NCBI GenBank assembly: GCA_040388605.1
Contig: JAZKBN010000015.1
Location: 1 to 64,000, forward strand
DNA from: JAZKBN01 sp040388605
GTDB taxonomy: Bacteria > Bacteroidota > Bacteroidia > Cytophagales > Flexibacteraceae
Reading direction: 5' to 3'
Length of the DNA: 64,000 bases
Positions 26,628-34,658 of this stretch are shown piece after piece (within the stretch, counting starts at the first letter, position 1; each line of letters begins with the position of its first letter). The translations under genes and the position numbers were made by a program. Below the pieces are notes generated by a model, which saw only the letters and a program-made list of their open reading frames with translations, was not told the DNA's origin and did not search any database.

Positions 26628-26987
26628 GAAATCTTTTTAAGCCGGTTTCCTTCTACCGCAGGTAACCAAATAATTACCGTCATTGTCAATTGACATAAAG
26701 AGGCATAAGCAATCTGTTTATGATGGTAAAAAGCTTTATTGCCTAAATATGTACCTTTATGCCTTACCTGAATTCAGGTTATATTAAGGCCAAATATGGT
26801 ATTTCGCGTTCAATGGCCTAATTTTGATACCCGGAATATAAGCCGGGGAACCCAGGGGCCTGACAGCCTCAACAGTTTCCTGTAATAAATAAACCGGCAG
26901 GCGGGCATCTTTAGCGCTGCCTATGCTGTCTGCAAATAACAAGCGCGGGCGGGCGAAACAAAAAGGTCGGTTTAAGGGCCTATATAC
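26628..26987. other. 360-nt intergenic region upstream of gldF
   Basis: A+T-rich, no convincing gene. It contains a 12-bp perfect palindrome TGTCAATTGACA (26684-26695), a possible operator core. No properly spaced TTTG/TANNTTTG pair was found by eye. It presumably contains the promoter of gldF-gldG and the end of the DUF2752 transcript. Confidence 0.4.
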
Positions 26988-27713
26988 ATGTATCCAATTC
27001 TTAAGAAAGAAATAGCCGGTTTTCTCGGTTCTGTAACGGGTTATGCCATTATATGCATTTTCCTGGCGGGCACGGGCCTCTTCGTTTGGGTTTACCCCGA
27101 TACCAATATTATAGATTCAGGCTACGCCGATTTGCAGACGCTTTTCAGCATGGGTCCCTTTGTATTTATTTTCCTGGTGCCGGCCATAACCATGCGCAGC
27201 TTTGCCGAAGAAAGGCGCAACGGCACCATGGAGCTGCTTTTAACCCGCCCCCTGTCTGAATTGCAGATAGTAATGGGCAAGTACCTGGCCTGCGTGCTGC
27301 TTGTTGCCCTGAGCCTGCTGCCCACCCTGGTATATTATGTGAGCATTTATAAGCTCGGCATTCCCGAAGGCAATATAGATTCTGCTGCGGTGGCCGGCTC
27401 TTTCTGCGGCATGCTGCTGCTGGGGGCAGTGTTTGCAGCCATCGGTATTCTGGCATCCACCTTATTCGATAACCAGATAATGGCCTTTATAACGGGAGCC
27501 TTTTTCTGCTGGCTCATGTACCAGGGCATAGGCAGCCTGGCCCAAAACACGGGGCAGACCCTGGCCCCCTATATCAGTTGGCTGGGCCTTGATTTTCATT
27601 ACCAAAGCATGGGCAAGGGCCTTATAGACAGCCGTGACCTGGTGTACTTTATCAGCTTTGCCGGCATTTTGCTGGGCGCTGCCCGCCTGCGTTTGCAGGC
27701 CCGCAACTGGTAA
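26988..27713 (+). CDS. gldF: gliding motility ABC transporter permease GldF
   Basis: 241 residues, the usual size. GldF is the permease subunit of the GldA-GldF-GldG ABC transporter needed for gliding in Flavobacterium johnsoniae. Six hydrophobic helices are visible, with the ABC-2 permease motif (AITMRSFAEERRNGTMELLLTRP) after the second helix, a typical coupling region. It begins MYPILKKEIAGFLGSVTGY as in Bacteroidota GldF. gldG follows 78 nt later. The ATPase gldA is not adjacent in the window. Confidence 0.92.
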   Translation: MYPILKKEIAGFLGSVTGYAIICIFLAGTGLFVWVYPDTNIIDSGYADLQTLFSMGPFVFIFLVPAITMRSFAEERRNGTMELLLTRPLSELQIVMGKYLACVLLVALSLLPTLVYYVSIYKLGIPEGNIDSAAVAGSFCGMLLLGAVFAAIGILASTLFDNQIMAFITGAFFCWLMYQGIGSLAQNTGQTLAPYISWLGLDFHYQSMGKGLIDSRDLVYFISFAGILLGAARLRLQARNW

Positions 27714-27791
27714 CTGTCCGGCAACGGAAATAAACATTCCCCATATTGGCATTAAGCAGGGCTTATTATAAGCCCCTTCTAACAAAGAGAT

Positions 27792-29585
27792 TTGAAGAGC
27801 AATAAAGAAAATAAAGCTTCGGAAAACCCTGAAACCGGCAAATCAAAGGCCCCCTTCGCAGGCGGTAAAGGTATGTTCGGTCGCGGAAAGGGAAGCCGTT
27901 CCCGCAGGGCCCTGCTTGCCTTTACCGGCCTGGTGCTGCTGTTGGTTTGCCTGAACATTATAAGTACCCGCTTCTTCTCAAGGCTTGATTTAACCGAGGA
28001 CAAGCGTTACAGCATCAGCCCTTCCACAAAGGAAATGCTGGAAACCCTGCCCGATATGGTTTACGTTGAGGTTTACCTCGAAGGAGATCTCCCGGCCGGC
28101 CTCAGCGGATTCCGCCGCCTGCATAACAGCATACGCGAAACCCTTGAAGAATTCAGGGCTTATGGCGGCGATAACCTGCAGTTCAGGTTCATTGAGCCCG
28201 GCGCAGGCAAGAACCCCAAGCAGCGTAACGAGATTTTCGATCAGCTGGCACGCAGGGGGCTGCAACCCACCAATGTGCATGCCAACGACGGCGGCAAAAA
28301 GGTGGAGAAAATACTCTTCCCCGGGGCAATTATCAGCTACGGGGGGCAGGAGACACCTGTACTGCTCCTGAAAGGAAACCAGGGCGCAAGCCCCGAGCAA
28401 CGCCTGAACCAAAGCGTTGAGGGTGTTGAATATGAATTGGCAAGCGCCATTCTGCGCCTTACGCGTAAAGAGAAAAAGCGCATAGGTGTTATTTTCGGGC
28501 ATGGTGAGCTTAACCCTTACGAGTTTTACGACATGGGCACCACCCTGAAAGAAAGCTACGACCTTGAAAAAGTTGACCTGCCCAACAAGCTCAGCCTTGA
28601 AGGTTATGATGCCATAATTGTGGCCAAGCCCGACAGCGGTTTCAGTGAGCCCGATAAGTATAAGATAGACCAGTTTATTGTACGCGGCGGCAAGGCGCTT
28701 TTCTTTATAGATGCCCTCAATGCCGACCTCGATTCTGTAGGTACCGACGGCGCCCTCGCCCTCCCTTATAACCTCAACCTCGACGATCTCTTTTTCCGTT
28801 ACGGCATTCGCCTGAATAAAGATTTGGTTATGAGCGTTGATTGCGGCTTTATACCCATGGTGGTTGGCATAGTGGGAGATAAGCCCCAAACCGAGCTGAT
28901 GCCCTGGAGGCTGTACCCGCTTATCAATAATTTCGGTAAGCACCCGGCAGTTAAGAACCTGGATGCCGTGTATATGCGTTTTGCAGGCAGCATAGATACT
29001 GTAAGCACAGCAGGCATCACTAAAACATCCCTGCTTATGACGGGCAAGTACAGCCGCATAATGGCAAGCCCTGCCCGACTTGATTTTAACGAAGCCCGCA
29101 CCGAGCCTAAGCCTGAGCTCTACCGCCGCAGCAATATACCGGTAGCTTATTTGCTCGAAGGCAGCTTCCGCTCATTGTACGAAAACCGCCTGGCCCCGCA
29201 TTCAGAAAAGACTTTCAAATTTGTGGCGCAGGATAAGCCCGGCAAAGTGCTCGTGGTATCTGACGGCGATTTTGTACGTAACGATATTAACCGCCGAACC
29301 GGCCAAAACTACCCCCTTGGCTTCGACCGCTTTGCGCAGGTGCAGTTCGCCAATAAAGATTTTGTGCTGAATACTTTAGCCTATATGCTCGATGCCGACG
29401 GGCTCATTCTCAGCAAGGCCAAAAGCGTTATACTGCGCCCGCTCGACAGGCCAAGGCTGCAGGAAGAACGCCTGAAATGGCAGGTAATAAACCTGGCAGC
29501 CCCCCCCATAGTTGTAATTCTTGCCGGCCTGCTTATGGTATGGCTTAGGAAGCGCAGGTACACCAGGTTTAAAATAAAGGCCTGA
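27792..29585 (+). CDS. gldG: gliding motility-associated protein GldG
   Basis: 597 residues from TTG 27792; an ATG at 27873 would remove 27 hydrophilic residues (KENKASENPETGKSKAPFAGG region), so the start is uncertain. Single N-terminal membrane helix (RALLAFTGLVLLLVCLNIIS), then a large periplasmic part beginning FFSRLDLTEDKRYSISPSTKEMLE, the signature of the GldG/DUF4350-type ABC auxiliary family, and a second membrane helix near the C-terminus (VINLAAPPIVVILAGLLMVW). GldG works with GldF and the ATPase GldA in gliding. Directly follows gldF. Confidence 0.92.
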   Translation: MKSNKENKASENPETGKSKAPFAGGKGMFGRGKGSRSRRALLAFTGLVLLLVCLNIISTRFFSRLDLTEDKRYSISPSTKEMLETLPDMVYVEVYLEGDLPAGLSGFRRLHNSIRETLEEFRAYGGDNLQFRFIEPGAGKNPKQRNEIFDQLARRGLQPTNVHANDGGKKVEKILFPGAIISYGGQETPVLLLKGNQGASPEQRLNQSVEGVEYELASAILRLTRKEKKRIGVIFGHGELNPYEFYDMGTTLKESYDLEKVDLPNKLSLEGYDAIIVAKPDSGFSEPDKYKIDQFIVRGGKALFFIDALNADLDSVGTDGALALPYNLNLDDLFFRYGIRLNKDLVMSVDCGFIPMVVGIVGDKPQTELMPWRLYPLINNFGKHPAVKNLDAVYMRFAGSIDTVSTAGITKTSLLMTGKYSRIMASPARLDFNEARTEPKPELYRRSNIPVAYLLEGSFRSLYENRLAPHSEKTFKFVAQDKPGKVLVVSDGDFVRNDINRRTGQNYPLGFDRFAQVQFANKDFVLNTLAYMLDADGLILSKAKSVILRPLDRPRLQEERLKWQVINLAAPPIVVILAGLLMVWLRKRRYTRFKIKA

Positions 29586-29693
29586 CTAAGCCTTTGAACC
29601 TGTATGGCCCAATGCTGCTCATTCTATAATTCCTTCAATTCTTAGTGCCGGGCATACAGGGCCGGCTACATAAATTCCTAAATAACCTTTTTC

Positions 29694-30680
29694 ATGTTCA
29701 TGCGTTCCAAAAAGCTGTTTTTTATTGCCTTAGCCGTTTTGGCCTTGGGCATACTTACCTATATAGCCATTACCCGCAATGCCGAAACCGGCACCCTTGA
29801 AGCCGAAGACAGCAATTTTGCCGTGGCCGATACTGCCGGCATAGATAAGATTTTTATCAGCGCCAAATCAGGCGGCAACTGGACCCTGGAACGCGGAACC
29901 AACAGCACCTGGACCCTGAACAAAACCTGGGAGGTTGCTCCTGTTACCATGCAGGTGCTTTTGCAAACCATTCACGATGTGGATATTAAGCGGCAGGTAA
30001 GCAAGGCCGAGCACAATACCGTTGTACGCAGCCTGGCCACAGACCATAATAAAGTGGAAATTTACGTGCATGGCGAGCTGCTGAAAACCTATTTCGTAGG
30101 CCATGGAACCGATAATTACCTCGGCACCTATTTCCTTATGCAAGGTTCAGATACGCCTTGGATAACCTATATTCCCGGTTTCGACGGCTATTTGAGTACC
30201 CGCTACATAGTTTCGCCGAACGATTGGCGCGAGCCTCATATTTTCCGCAGCGCACCGCAAAGCCTGCGCAAAGTAAGTGTTACTTATCCCGGCCGCCCGG
30301 CCGACAGCTTTACTGCTGAAGTACAGGGTAAAGATTTAATAATAAACGGCCAAAAAGCTGACGACCCCGCTAAAACCAACTTTTTTATTACCAAGCTTCG
30401 CGATATGGCCGTGAATACCTTTTACAAGGAATTTACCCCTGCCAACCTCGACAGCATGCACAAGCTGCAACCCATAGCCGTTATTACCACCGAAGACCAA
30501 AACCCTAAGCTGAACAATGTGCTGAAGGTTTACCCCTGGCGCGAAGGTGATAACCCCGGCCACGACCCTAAATACAATGCACTTCTCGGAACCAAGGAAG
30601 AAGCCATAAATATAATGAAAGAGCGCAGCGATTTTTTAATGGTAAGCCCCGGCTGGTTTATGAAGCCAAAGGTGCAGTAG
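29694..30680 (+). CDS. DUF4340 membrane-anchored protein
   Basis: 328 residues with an N-terminal anchor (KKLFFIALAVLALGILTYIA) and a periplasmic domain with the DUF4340 pattern: FAVADTAGIDKIFIS, then GTNSTWTLNKTWEVAPVTMQVLLQTIHDVDIK, and repeated beta strands. DUF4340 often sits next to GldG-type ABC auxiliary genes, and the gene is 109 nt downstream of gldG here, so it may belong to the same export or motility unit. No enzymatic motif is visible. Confidence 0.8.
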   Translation: MFMRSKKLFFIALAVLALGILTYIAITRNAETGTLEAEDSNFAVADTAGIDKIFISAKSGGNWTLERGTNSTWTLNKTWEVAPVTMQVLLQTIHDVDIKRQVSKAEHNTVVRSLATDHNKVEIYVHGELLKTYFVGHGTDNYLGTYFLMQGSDTPWITYIPGFDGYLSTRYIVSPNDWREPHIFRSAPQSLRKVSVTYPGRPADSFTAEVQGKDLIINGQKADDPAKTNFFITKLRDMAVNTFYKEFTPANLDSMHKLQPIAVITTEDQNPKLNNVLKVYPWREGDNPGHDPKYNALLGTKEEAINIMKERSDFLMVSPGWFMKPKVQ

Positions 30681-31012
30681 GCAAATTGAATTCAGGGTTT
30701 TATAAAATTTAAACCACCGGTCAGGCGGCTGTTTTAATTAACGTGAATTCGGGTTAAGGAATTTTGAAAGAAAATCGCTCTGCCCGTTGGGAATCCCCGC
30801 CTTTTCAGGATAAAAATATTTGAAAGTTATGGCAAATCGCGCTTTTCGCGCGATTTAGAAGCGTGGTAAGTGAGCGCGGGAGCGCGAAGCTTACGACCGA
30901 AGGTCTGCCAAAAGTTTCTATTTCGTAGACAGAAAAGGCAAGCCAAGCCCCGGCGATTGAGGGGCCCGGCCTAAATACGCGCCCTTATTTCCTTAACCTG
31001 AATTTACCTTAA
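30681..31012. other. structured intergenic element, cluster of four short hairpins
   Basis: Between convergent genes. Perfect stems in series: AAATCGCGC/GCGCGATTT (30834-30842 with 30848-30856), GTAAG/CTTAC (30866-30870 with 30890-30894) enclosing GCGC/GCGC, GACC/GGTC (30895-30905), and GCCCC/GGGGC (30947-30951 with 30961-30965). Unlike ordinary terminators there is no T run on either strand. Could be a structured RNA, a REP-like repeat, or an unusual double terminator. Confidence 0.5.
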
Positions 31013-32008
31013 TTACACCCCCAACATTTTCCCAACCTCGCCTGCCAACAAAAATGCCCCGATAATTTCTGCCAGCCTGTTGGCTTTGCCTTCGCCTGCG
31101 CAATCTAATGTTTGAAGTATGGCTTTGGCTGCCGGCAGGGCAGTACCGCCGCCTACCGAGCCAACCGGGAGCCCGGGCAGGGTAAGATACACATCAAGGT
31201 TTTGGTTGTTTTCCTGCACCCTGAGCAGGCCAAGGGCAGATTCTGCAACGCAGGCAACATCCTGCCCGGTTGCGGTAAATACCGCCGACACAGGGCCGGC
31301 AATTCCAAAAACATTCCCCTTTTCCCCGGCCCTGATAAAACGGGCGGCATCAGACTGCCACAGGGCGACAATGCTTTTGGCGCTTAATCCCTTTTCGGCA
31401 AGCAAGGCAGCAGGCAGGCTAACCGATGCGTTTACCCGCCTTCCGCGGGTTATTAAGAAAGAAGCCGAAGAATACTTTTTATCGCCGCTCATATTGCCTT
31501 CTATAAACCATGAGCCTTTAGGCAACCCGAAATGCGCCTGCAGCATGCGGCACAGGGCATCGGTGCTGATGGTGGCCATGTTCTGGCCGGCGGCATCACC
31601 GGTAGTAAAGCTGAGCATAAGGGTGCAGAAATTGCCCTCGGTATAGGTTTGCAGGTTTTGCAGTTGCACATACCTGCCCGTAGTTCTGACCAATGCCTGC
31701 AATTCGGGCAGCATGGCTTTTACCGATTCTGCAAAAGCATGCGCTTCAGGCATACCCCCGAAGCTGAACACAGGGCAGCGCTGCATAAGCGCAGCGCTGA
31801 CCAGCGCATGTATGCCACCTGCCATGTTACAGGCTTCAATACCCTGCAGGTAGGGTAAAACGGTATTGTTCAGCTCACCGGCCCAGGGAATAGTTACAGG
31901 TTCAGGCACATTGCCTGCGCTGCCGCTGAAAAGCATGGCCGGGAGCCAATGCAGGGGCAGGTGTGCATAACCTATATAGTTTTCGGTAAAAGCGGGGTGG
32001 GGAGGCAT
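31013..32008 (-). CDS. hydroxymethylglutaryl-CoA reductase homologue, shortened at the C-terminus
   Basis: 331 residues from the ATG at 32008 (the frame is open to a TTG at 32050). Class-I-like HMG-CoA reductase motifs appear in order: ENYIGYAHLPL, the catalytic Glu58 in GIEACNMAGG, TTGDAAGQNM, Lys177 in GDKKYSS, Asp250 in ATGQDVA, and LPVGSVGGGTALPAAKA. The protein ends at LAGEVGKMLGV, where canonical enzymes continue to the segment holding the catalytic His. The start MPPHPAFTENYIG fits the family N-terminus. Known: HMGR makes mevalonate from HMG-CoA. Here ispG shows the MEP route, so this protein may act on another acyl-CoA or be non-catalytic. Terminal truncation is natural in the sense that no other frame restores it. 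Located downstream of ftsZ on the same strand. Confidence 0.85.
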   Translation of the reverse strand: MPPHPAFTENYIGYAHLPLHWLPAMLFSGSAGNVPEPVTIPWAGELNNTVLPYLQGIEACNMAGGIHALVSAALMQRCPVFSFGGMPEAHAFAESVKAMLPELQALVRTTGRYVQLQNLQTYTEGNFCTLMLSFTTGDAAGQNMATISTDALCRMLQAHFGLPKGSWFIEGNMSGDKKYSSASFLITRGRRVNASVSLPAALLAEKGLSAKSIVALWQSDAARFIRAGEKGNVFGIAGPVSAVFTATGQDVACVAESALGLLRVQENNQNLDVYLTLPGLPVGSVGGGTALPAAKAILQTLDCAGEGKANRLAEIIGAFLLAGEVGKMLGV

Positions 32009-32112
32009 TATACAGCGCTTGGCCTGCGCAGGGCAGGCAATAAGGCGCAAGTTAGGTATTTAGGCCGGGTTTCAATTGCTGGTCCCGGCTGAATGAATGC
32101 AGCGCTTAAGCC

Positions 32113-32147
32113 ACAAAAAAAATCCGCCACGTTATTCACATGGCGGA
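32113..32147 (-). terminator. rho-independent terminator of the ftsZ operon
   Basis: On the minus strand the 7-bp stem TCCGCCA/TGGCGGA (complement of 32123-32129 and 32141-32147) is followed by T8. It lies 60 nt after the ftsZ stop and separates ftsZ from the HMG-CoA-reductase homologue. Confidence 0.9.
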
Positions 32148-32207
32148 AGTGTTGGTAATCTCCCGGCATTTCTTTTTTCAAAGACCTGCGCAAAAGCAAT
32201 TTACATA

Positions 32208-34559
32208 TTAGTCCAGGTTGTCGTGGAGCCAGGAACCTTTTTGGATATCTCCGTCGGGATTAATTTTTTTTTTACTCAACCTCGGTTCGGTTGTTACGTC
32301 GGGTAAAACTATGTTCAGGCGCTGGTAGGTGGGTATTTCCAGGTTCTGCAGGGTATCGCCGTCCATTTGGTTGCGGCCCATTTCACGCAGGCGTGCGCGG
32401 CGCTTGTCGGCATCAAGGCGATAGCGGTTTATCAGCTCCTGGTTAGGCACCGGAACCAATTCATTCTGTACAGACGATATGCCTTTTTGCCCGCTGAGGC
32501 TCAAAGATTCAATTACATTTTTCATACCGCTGCCCCGTTCTGTATTGGTTGGCAGCTCAGCAACAACCACATTTTTATCGGCAATTACTGCAGCTTCTTC
32601 TGTGCCCGATGCTGTTACCTTATCGGTTTGACCGGCACCCTGCTCAAAGGCAGGGTTGGGAGCAACAATGGTAAACGGTACGTATCCTGATTTTTGCTCA
32701 GCACCGCTTACCGGGTTTTGAACGCCCTGGGCGGTAAATTTTCCTTGGGCCGATGCATCGGGGCCTGATGTGCTTTGCCCTGAACCGGCAGCCTGGAAGT
32801 TGCCGCTTACAAAACCGGGTTCTGTATCGGCGGTACCGGGGTGGCCCTGCCTGCTGCCTGAATGCTCGCTGCCTTTGTGGCCTGCATGCAGGTTTGCCTG
32901 GCTTGCAGCGTATGCGGCTGCAACTTTAGCGGCCTCTTCGGCCTTGGCGGCGGCAATAATACGGGCTTCTGCTTCTGCTCTCGCTTCTGCTGCTGCGCGC
33001 ATTTCGGCTTCAATTTTTACACGGGCTTCCTCTTCAATTTTAGCCCTTATTTCTGCTTCAAGCTTTATTTTAAGCTCAATTTCGAATTTCGCCCTTGCTT
33101 CAGCTTCGGCAAGCTCCCTTGCCCTGGCATCAGCAGCTGCTTTGGCTTCAGCGGCAGCTTTGGCCAGCGCTTCCGCTTCCGCCTTAGCCTCTTCCTCGAA
33201 ACGGGCCAATTCTTCAGCCTCTGCCTTGGCTTTAGCCTCAGCTTCTGCTTTGGCTTCCGCCTCTGCTTTGGCTTTTGCTTCGGCTTCTGCCAATGCTATG
33301 GCTTCAAGGCGGGCTTCTTCAGCAGCCCTGGCTTCTGCCTCAGCTTTGGCTAAGGCCTCGGCTTCTGCTCTTGCTTCTTCTTCTGCCCTGGCTTTTGCTT
33401 CTTCCTCAGCCTTGGCTTCCGCCTCTGCTTTGGCTTCCTCTTCCGCTTTTGCCTCAGCTTCCGCTTTGGCTTCTGCCTCAAGACGAGCCTCATCAGCGGC
33501 CTTGTTCAGGGCTTCTGCGGTGGCAGCGTCATCGCTGCCCGGGAATTTAGATTTTTTCTTTACCTCGAACCAGCTTTCGCGTATTTCCTTGCCTTCATCG
33601 GAGCTGAAGCCGGTGGCAATTACGGTAACACGAATTTGATCGCCAAGCTCCACATCGGCGCTGTAGCCTGCTTTCAGGTTAGCGGTATTGCCGGTAAGGT
33701 CCTGGAAGTATTCGTTAATTTCACTGTACTCGTCAAGGCTTAAATCCTCGGAGCCGCTTACAATAGACACCAAAATATTTTCGGCGCCAAGTATGTTGCG
33801 GTTGTTGAGCAGTGGGCTGTTAAGGGCGGCGTTAGCGGCGGTGAGCGCGCGGTCGTCGCCGCCTGCGGTTGCGGTGCCTATTACGGCTGTTCCGCTGTTT
33901 TCCATAACATTCTTAACGTCGTTAAAGTCTACGTTAATAATGCCGGTATAGGTAATTATATCTGCAATGCTTTTGGCGGCGTCGCAAAGTACGGTATCGG
34001 CAATGCCCATACTGTCTTTAAAGCTCATTTTGCCGTGTATTTCGCGCAGCTTATCGTTGAGAATAACCAATACGGTATCGCAGCTTTCCTGTAACTCCTC
34101 TATGCCTTTGCGGGCAAGGTTCATACGGGCTTTGCCTTCCCAGCCGAAGGGCGTAGTTACAATGCCCACGGTAAGCAGGCCCAGGCTGCGGGCAATTTTG
34201 GCAATTACAGGTGCGGCGCCTGTGCCGGTACCACCGCCCATACCGGCGGTTATGAATACCATTTTGGTGCCGTCAGATAACACTTCTTTTATGCGGCCTT
34301 CGCTTTTTTCGGCGCTTTCGCGTGCCACTTCGGGGTTGGCCCCGGCACCCAGGCCCGATTCGCCTATCTGTATTTTCAGCGGAACGGGGTTGGTTTTAAG
34401 CACCTGCGCATCGGTATTACATACCACGAACTCGACATCGCGGATGCCTTTGCCGTACATGTACTTTACCGCGTTGCAACCGCCGCCGCCCACACCAAAC
34501 ACCTTGATGATAGACTTGTTCAGCTCCGGCAATTCAAAACTGTAGCTTTTGTTTAACAT
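32208..34559 (-). CDS. ftsZ: cell division protein FtsZ with a very long Ala/Glu/Lys-rich linker
   Basis: 783 residues, about twice the usual length. The GTPase core (residues 15-330) is normal: FGVGGGGCNA (21-30), NTD (48-50), the tubulin signature GMGGGTGTG (106-114) and the T7 loop NVDFND (209-214). A segment of about 210 residues (345-555) is almost only Ala, Glu, Lys and Arg in an 8-residue-type rhythm (EAKAEAEAKAEEEAKA), predicted as one long charged helix. Residues 556-735 look disordered (Gly, Ser, Gln). The C-terminal peptide EIPTYQRLNIVLPD (741-754) matches the conserved FtsA-binding peptide, and the last residues are WLHDNLD. FtsZ forms the Z-ring; the linker normally is disordered and under 200 residues. 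A T8 terminator follows. Confidence 0.93.
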   Translation of the reverse strand: MLNKSYSFELPELNKSIIKVFGVGGGGCNAVKYMYGKGIRDVEFVVCNTDAQVLKTNPVPLKIQIGESGLGAGANPEVARESAEKSEGRIKEVLSDGTKMVFITAGMGGGTGTGAAPVIAKIARSLGLLTVGIVTTPFGWEGKARMNLARKGIEELQESCDTVLVILNDKLREIHGKMSFKDSMGIADTVLCDAAKSIADIITYTGIINVDFNDVKNVMENSGTAVIGTATAGGDDRALTAANAALNSPLLNNRNILGAENILVSIVSGSEDLSLDEYSEINEYFQDLTGNTANLKAGYSADVELGDQIRVTVIATGFSSDEGKEIRESWFEVKKKSKFPGSDDAATAEALNKAADEARLEAEAKAEAEAKAEEEAKAEAEAKAEEEAKARAEEEARAEAEALAKAEAEARAAEEARLEAIALAEAEAKAKAEAEAKAEAEAKAKAEAEELARFEEEAKAEAEALAKAAAEAKAAADARARELAEAEARAKFEIELKIKLEAEIRAKIEEEARVKIEAEMRAAAEARAEAEARIIAAAKAEEAAKVAAAYAASQANLHAGHKGSEHSGSRQGHPGTADTEPGFVSGNFQAAGSGQSTSGPDASAQGKFTAQGVQNPVSGAEQKSGYVPFTIVAPNPAFEQGAGQTDKVTASGTEEAAVIADKNVVVAELPTNTERGSGMKNVIESLSLSGQKGISSVQNELVPVPNQELINRYRLDADKRRARLREMGRNQMDGDTLQNLEIPTYQRLNIVLPDVTTEPRLSKKKINPDGDIQKGSWLHDNLD

Positions 34560-34658
34560 AATAAGAAGTGTTTAGAGTTCGTAGGTGGTAGCAGGTTGAA
34601 TGTTTTATAATTTATTTAAGCTTTGGCGCCGGTAATAATTACCGAAGCCTTCATTTTA

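Noticed and set aside
27990..28943. 317-codon minus-strand frame opposite gldG
   Set aside because: Shadow of gldG; Ala/Val/Gly-rich without motif.
32895..33527. Possible CRISPR or satellite DNA in the ftsZ linker
   Set aside because: The repeat is in frame, imperfect and codes for a charged helix; there are no spacers and no cas genes.
32770..33639. Ser/Ala-rich plus-strand frame (289 codons) opposite ftsZ
   Set aside because: It is the complement of the Ala/Glu/Lys repeat in the FtsZ linker; an artefact of the repetitive DNA.
34630..34644. 15-bp palindrome CGGTAAT-A-ATTACCG between the two ftsZ-family genes
   Set aside because: It could be an attenuator, but the stem would have almost no loop and no T run follows; too weak to list as a feature.
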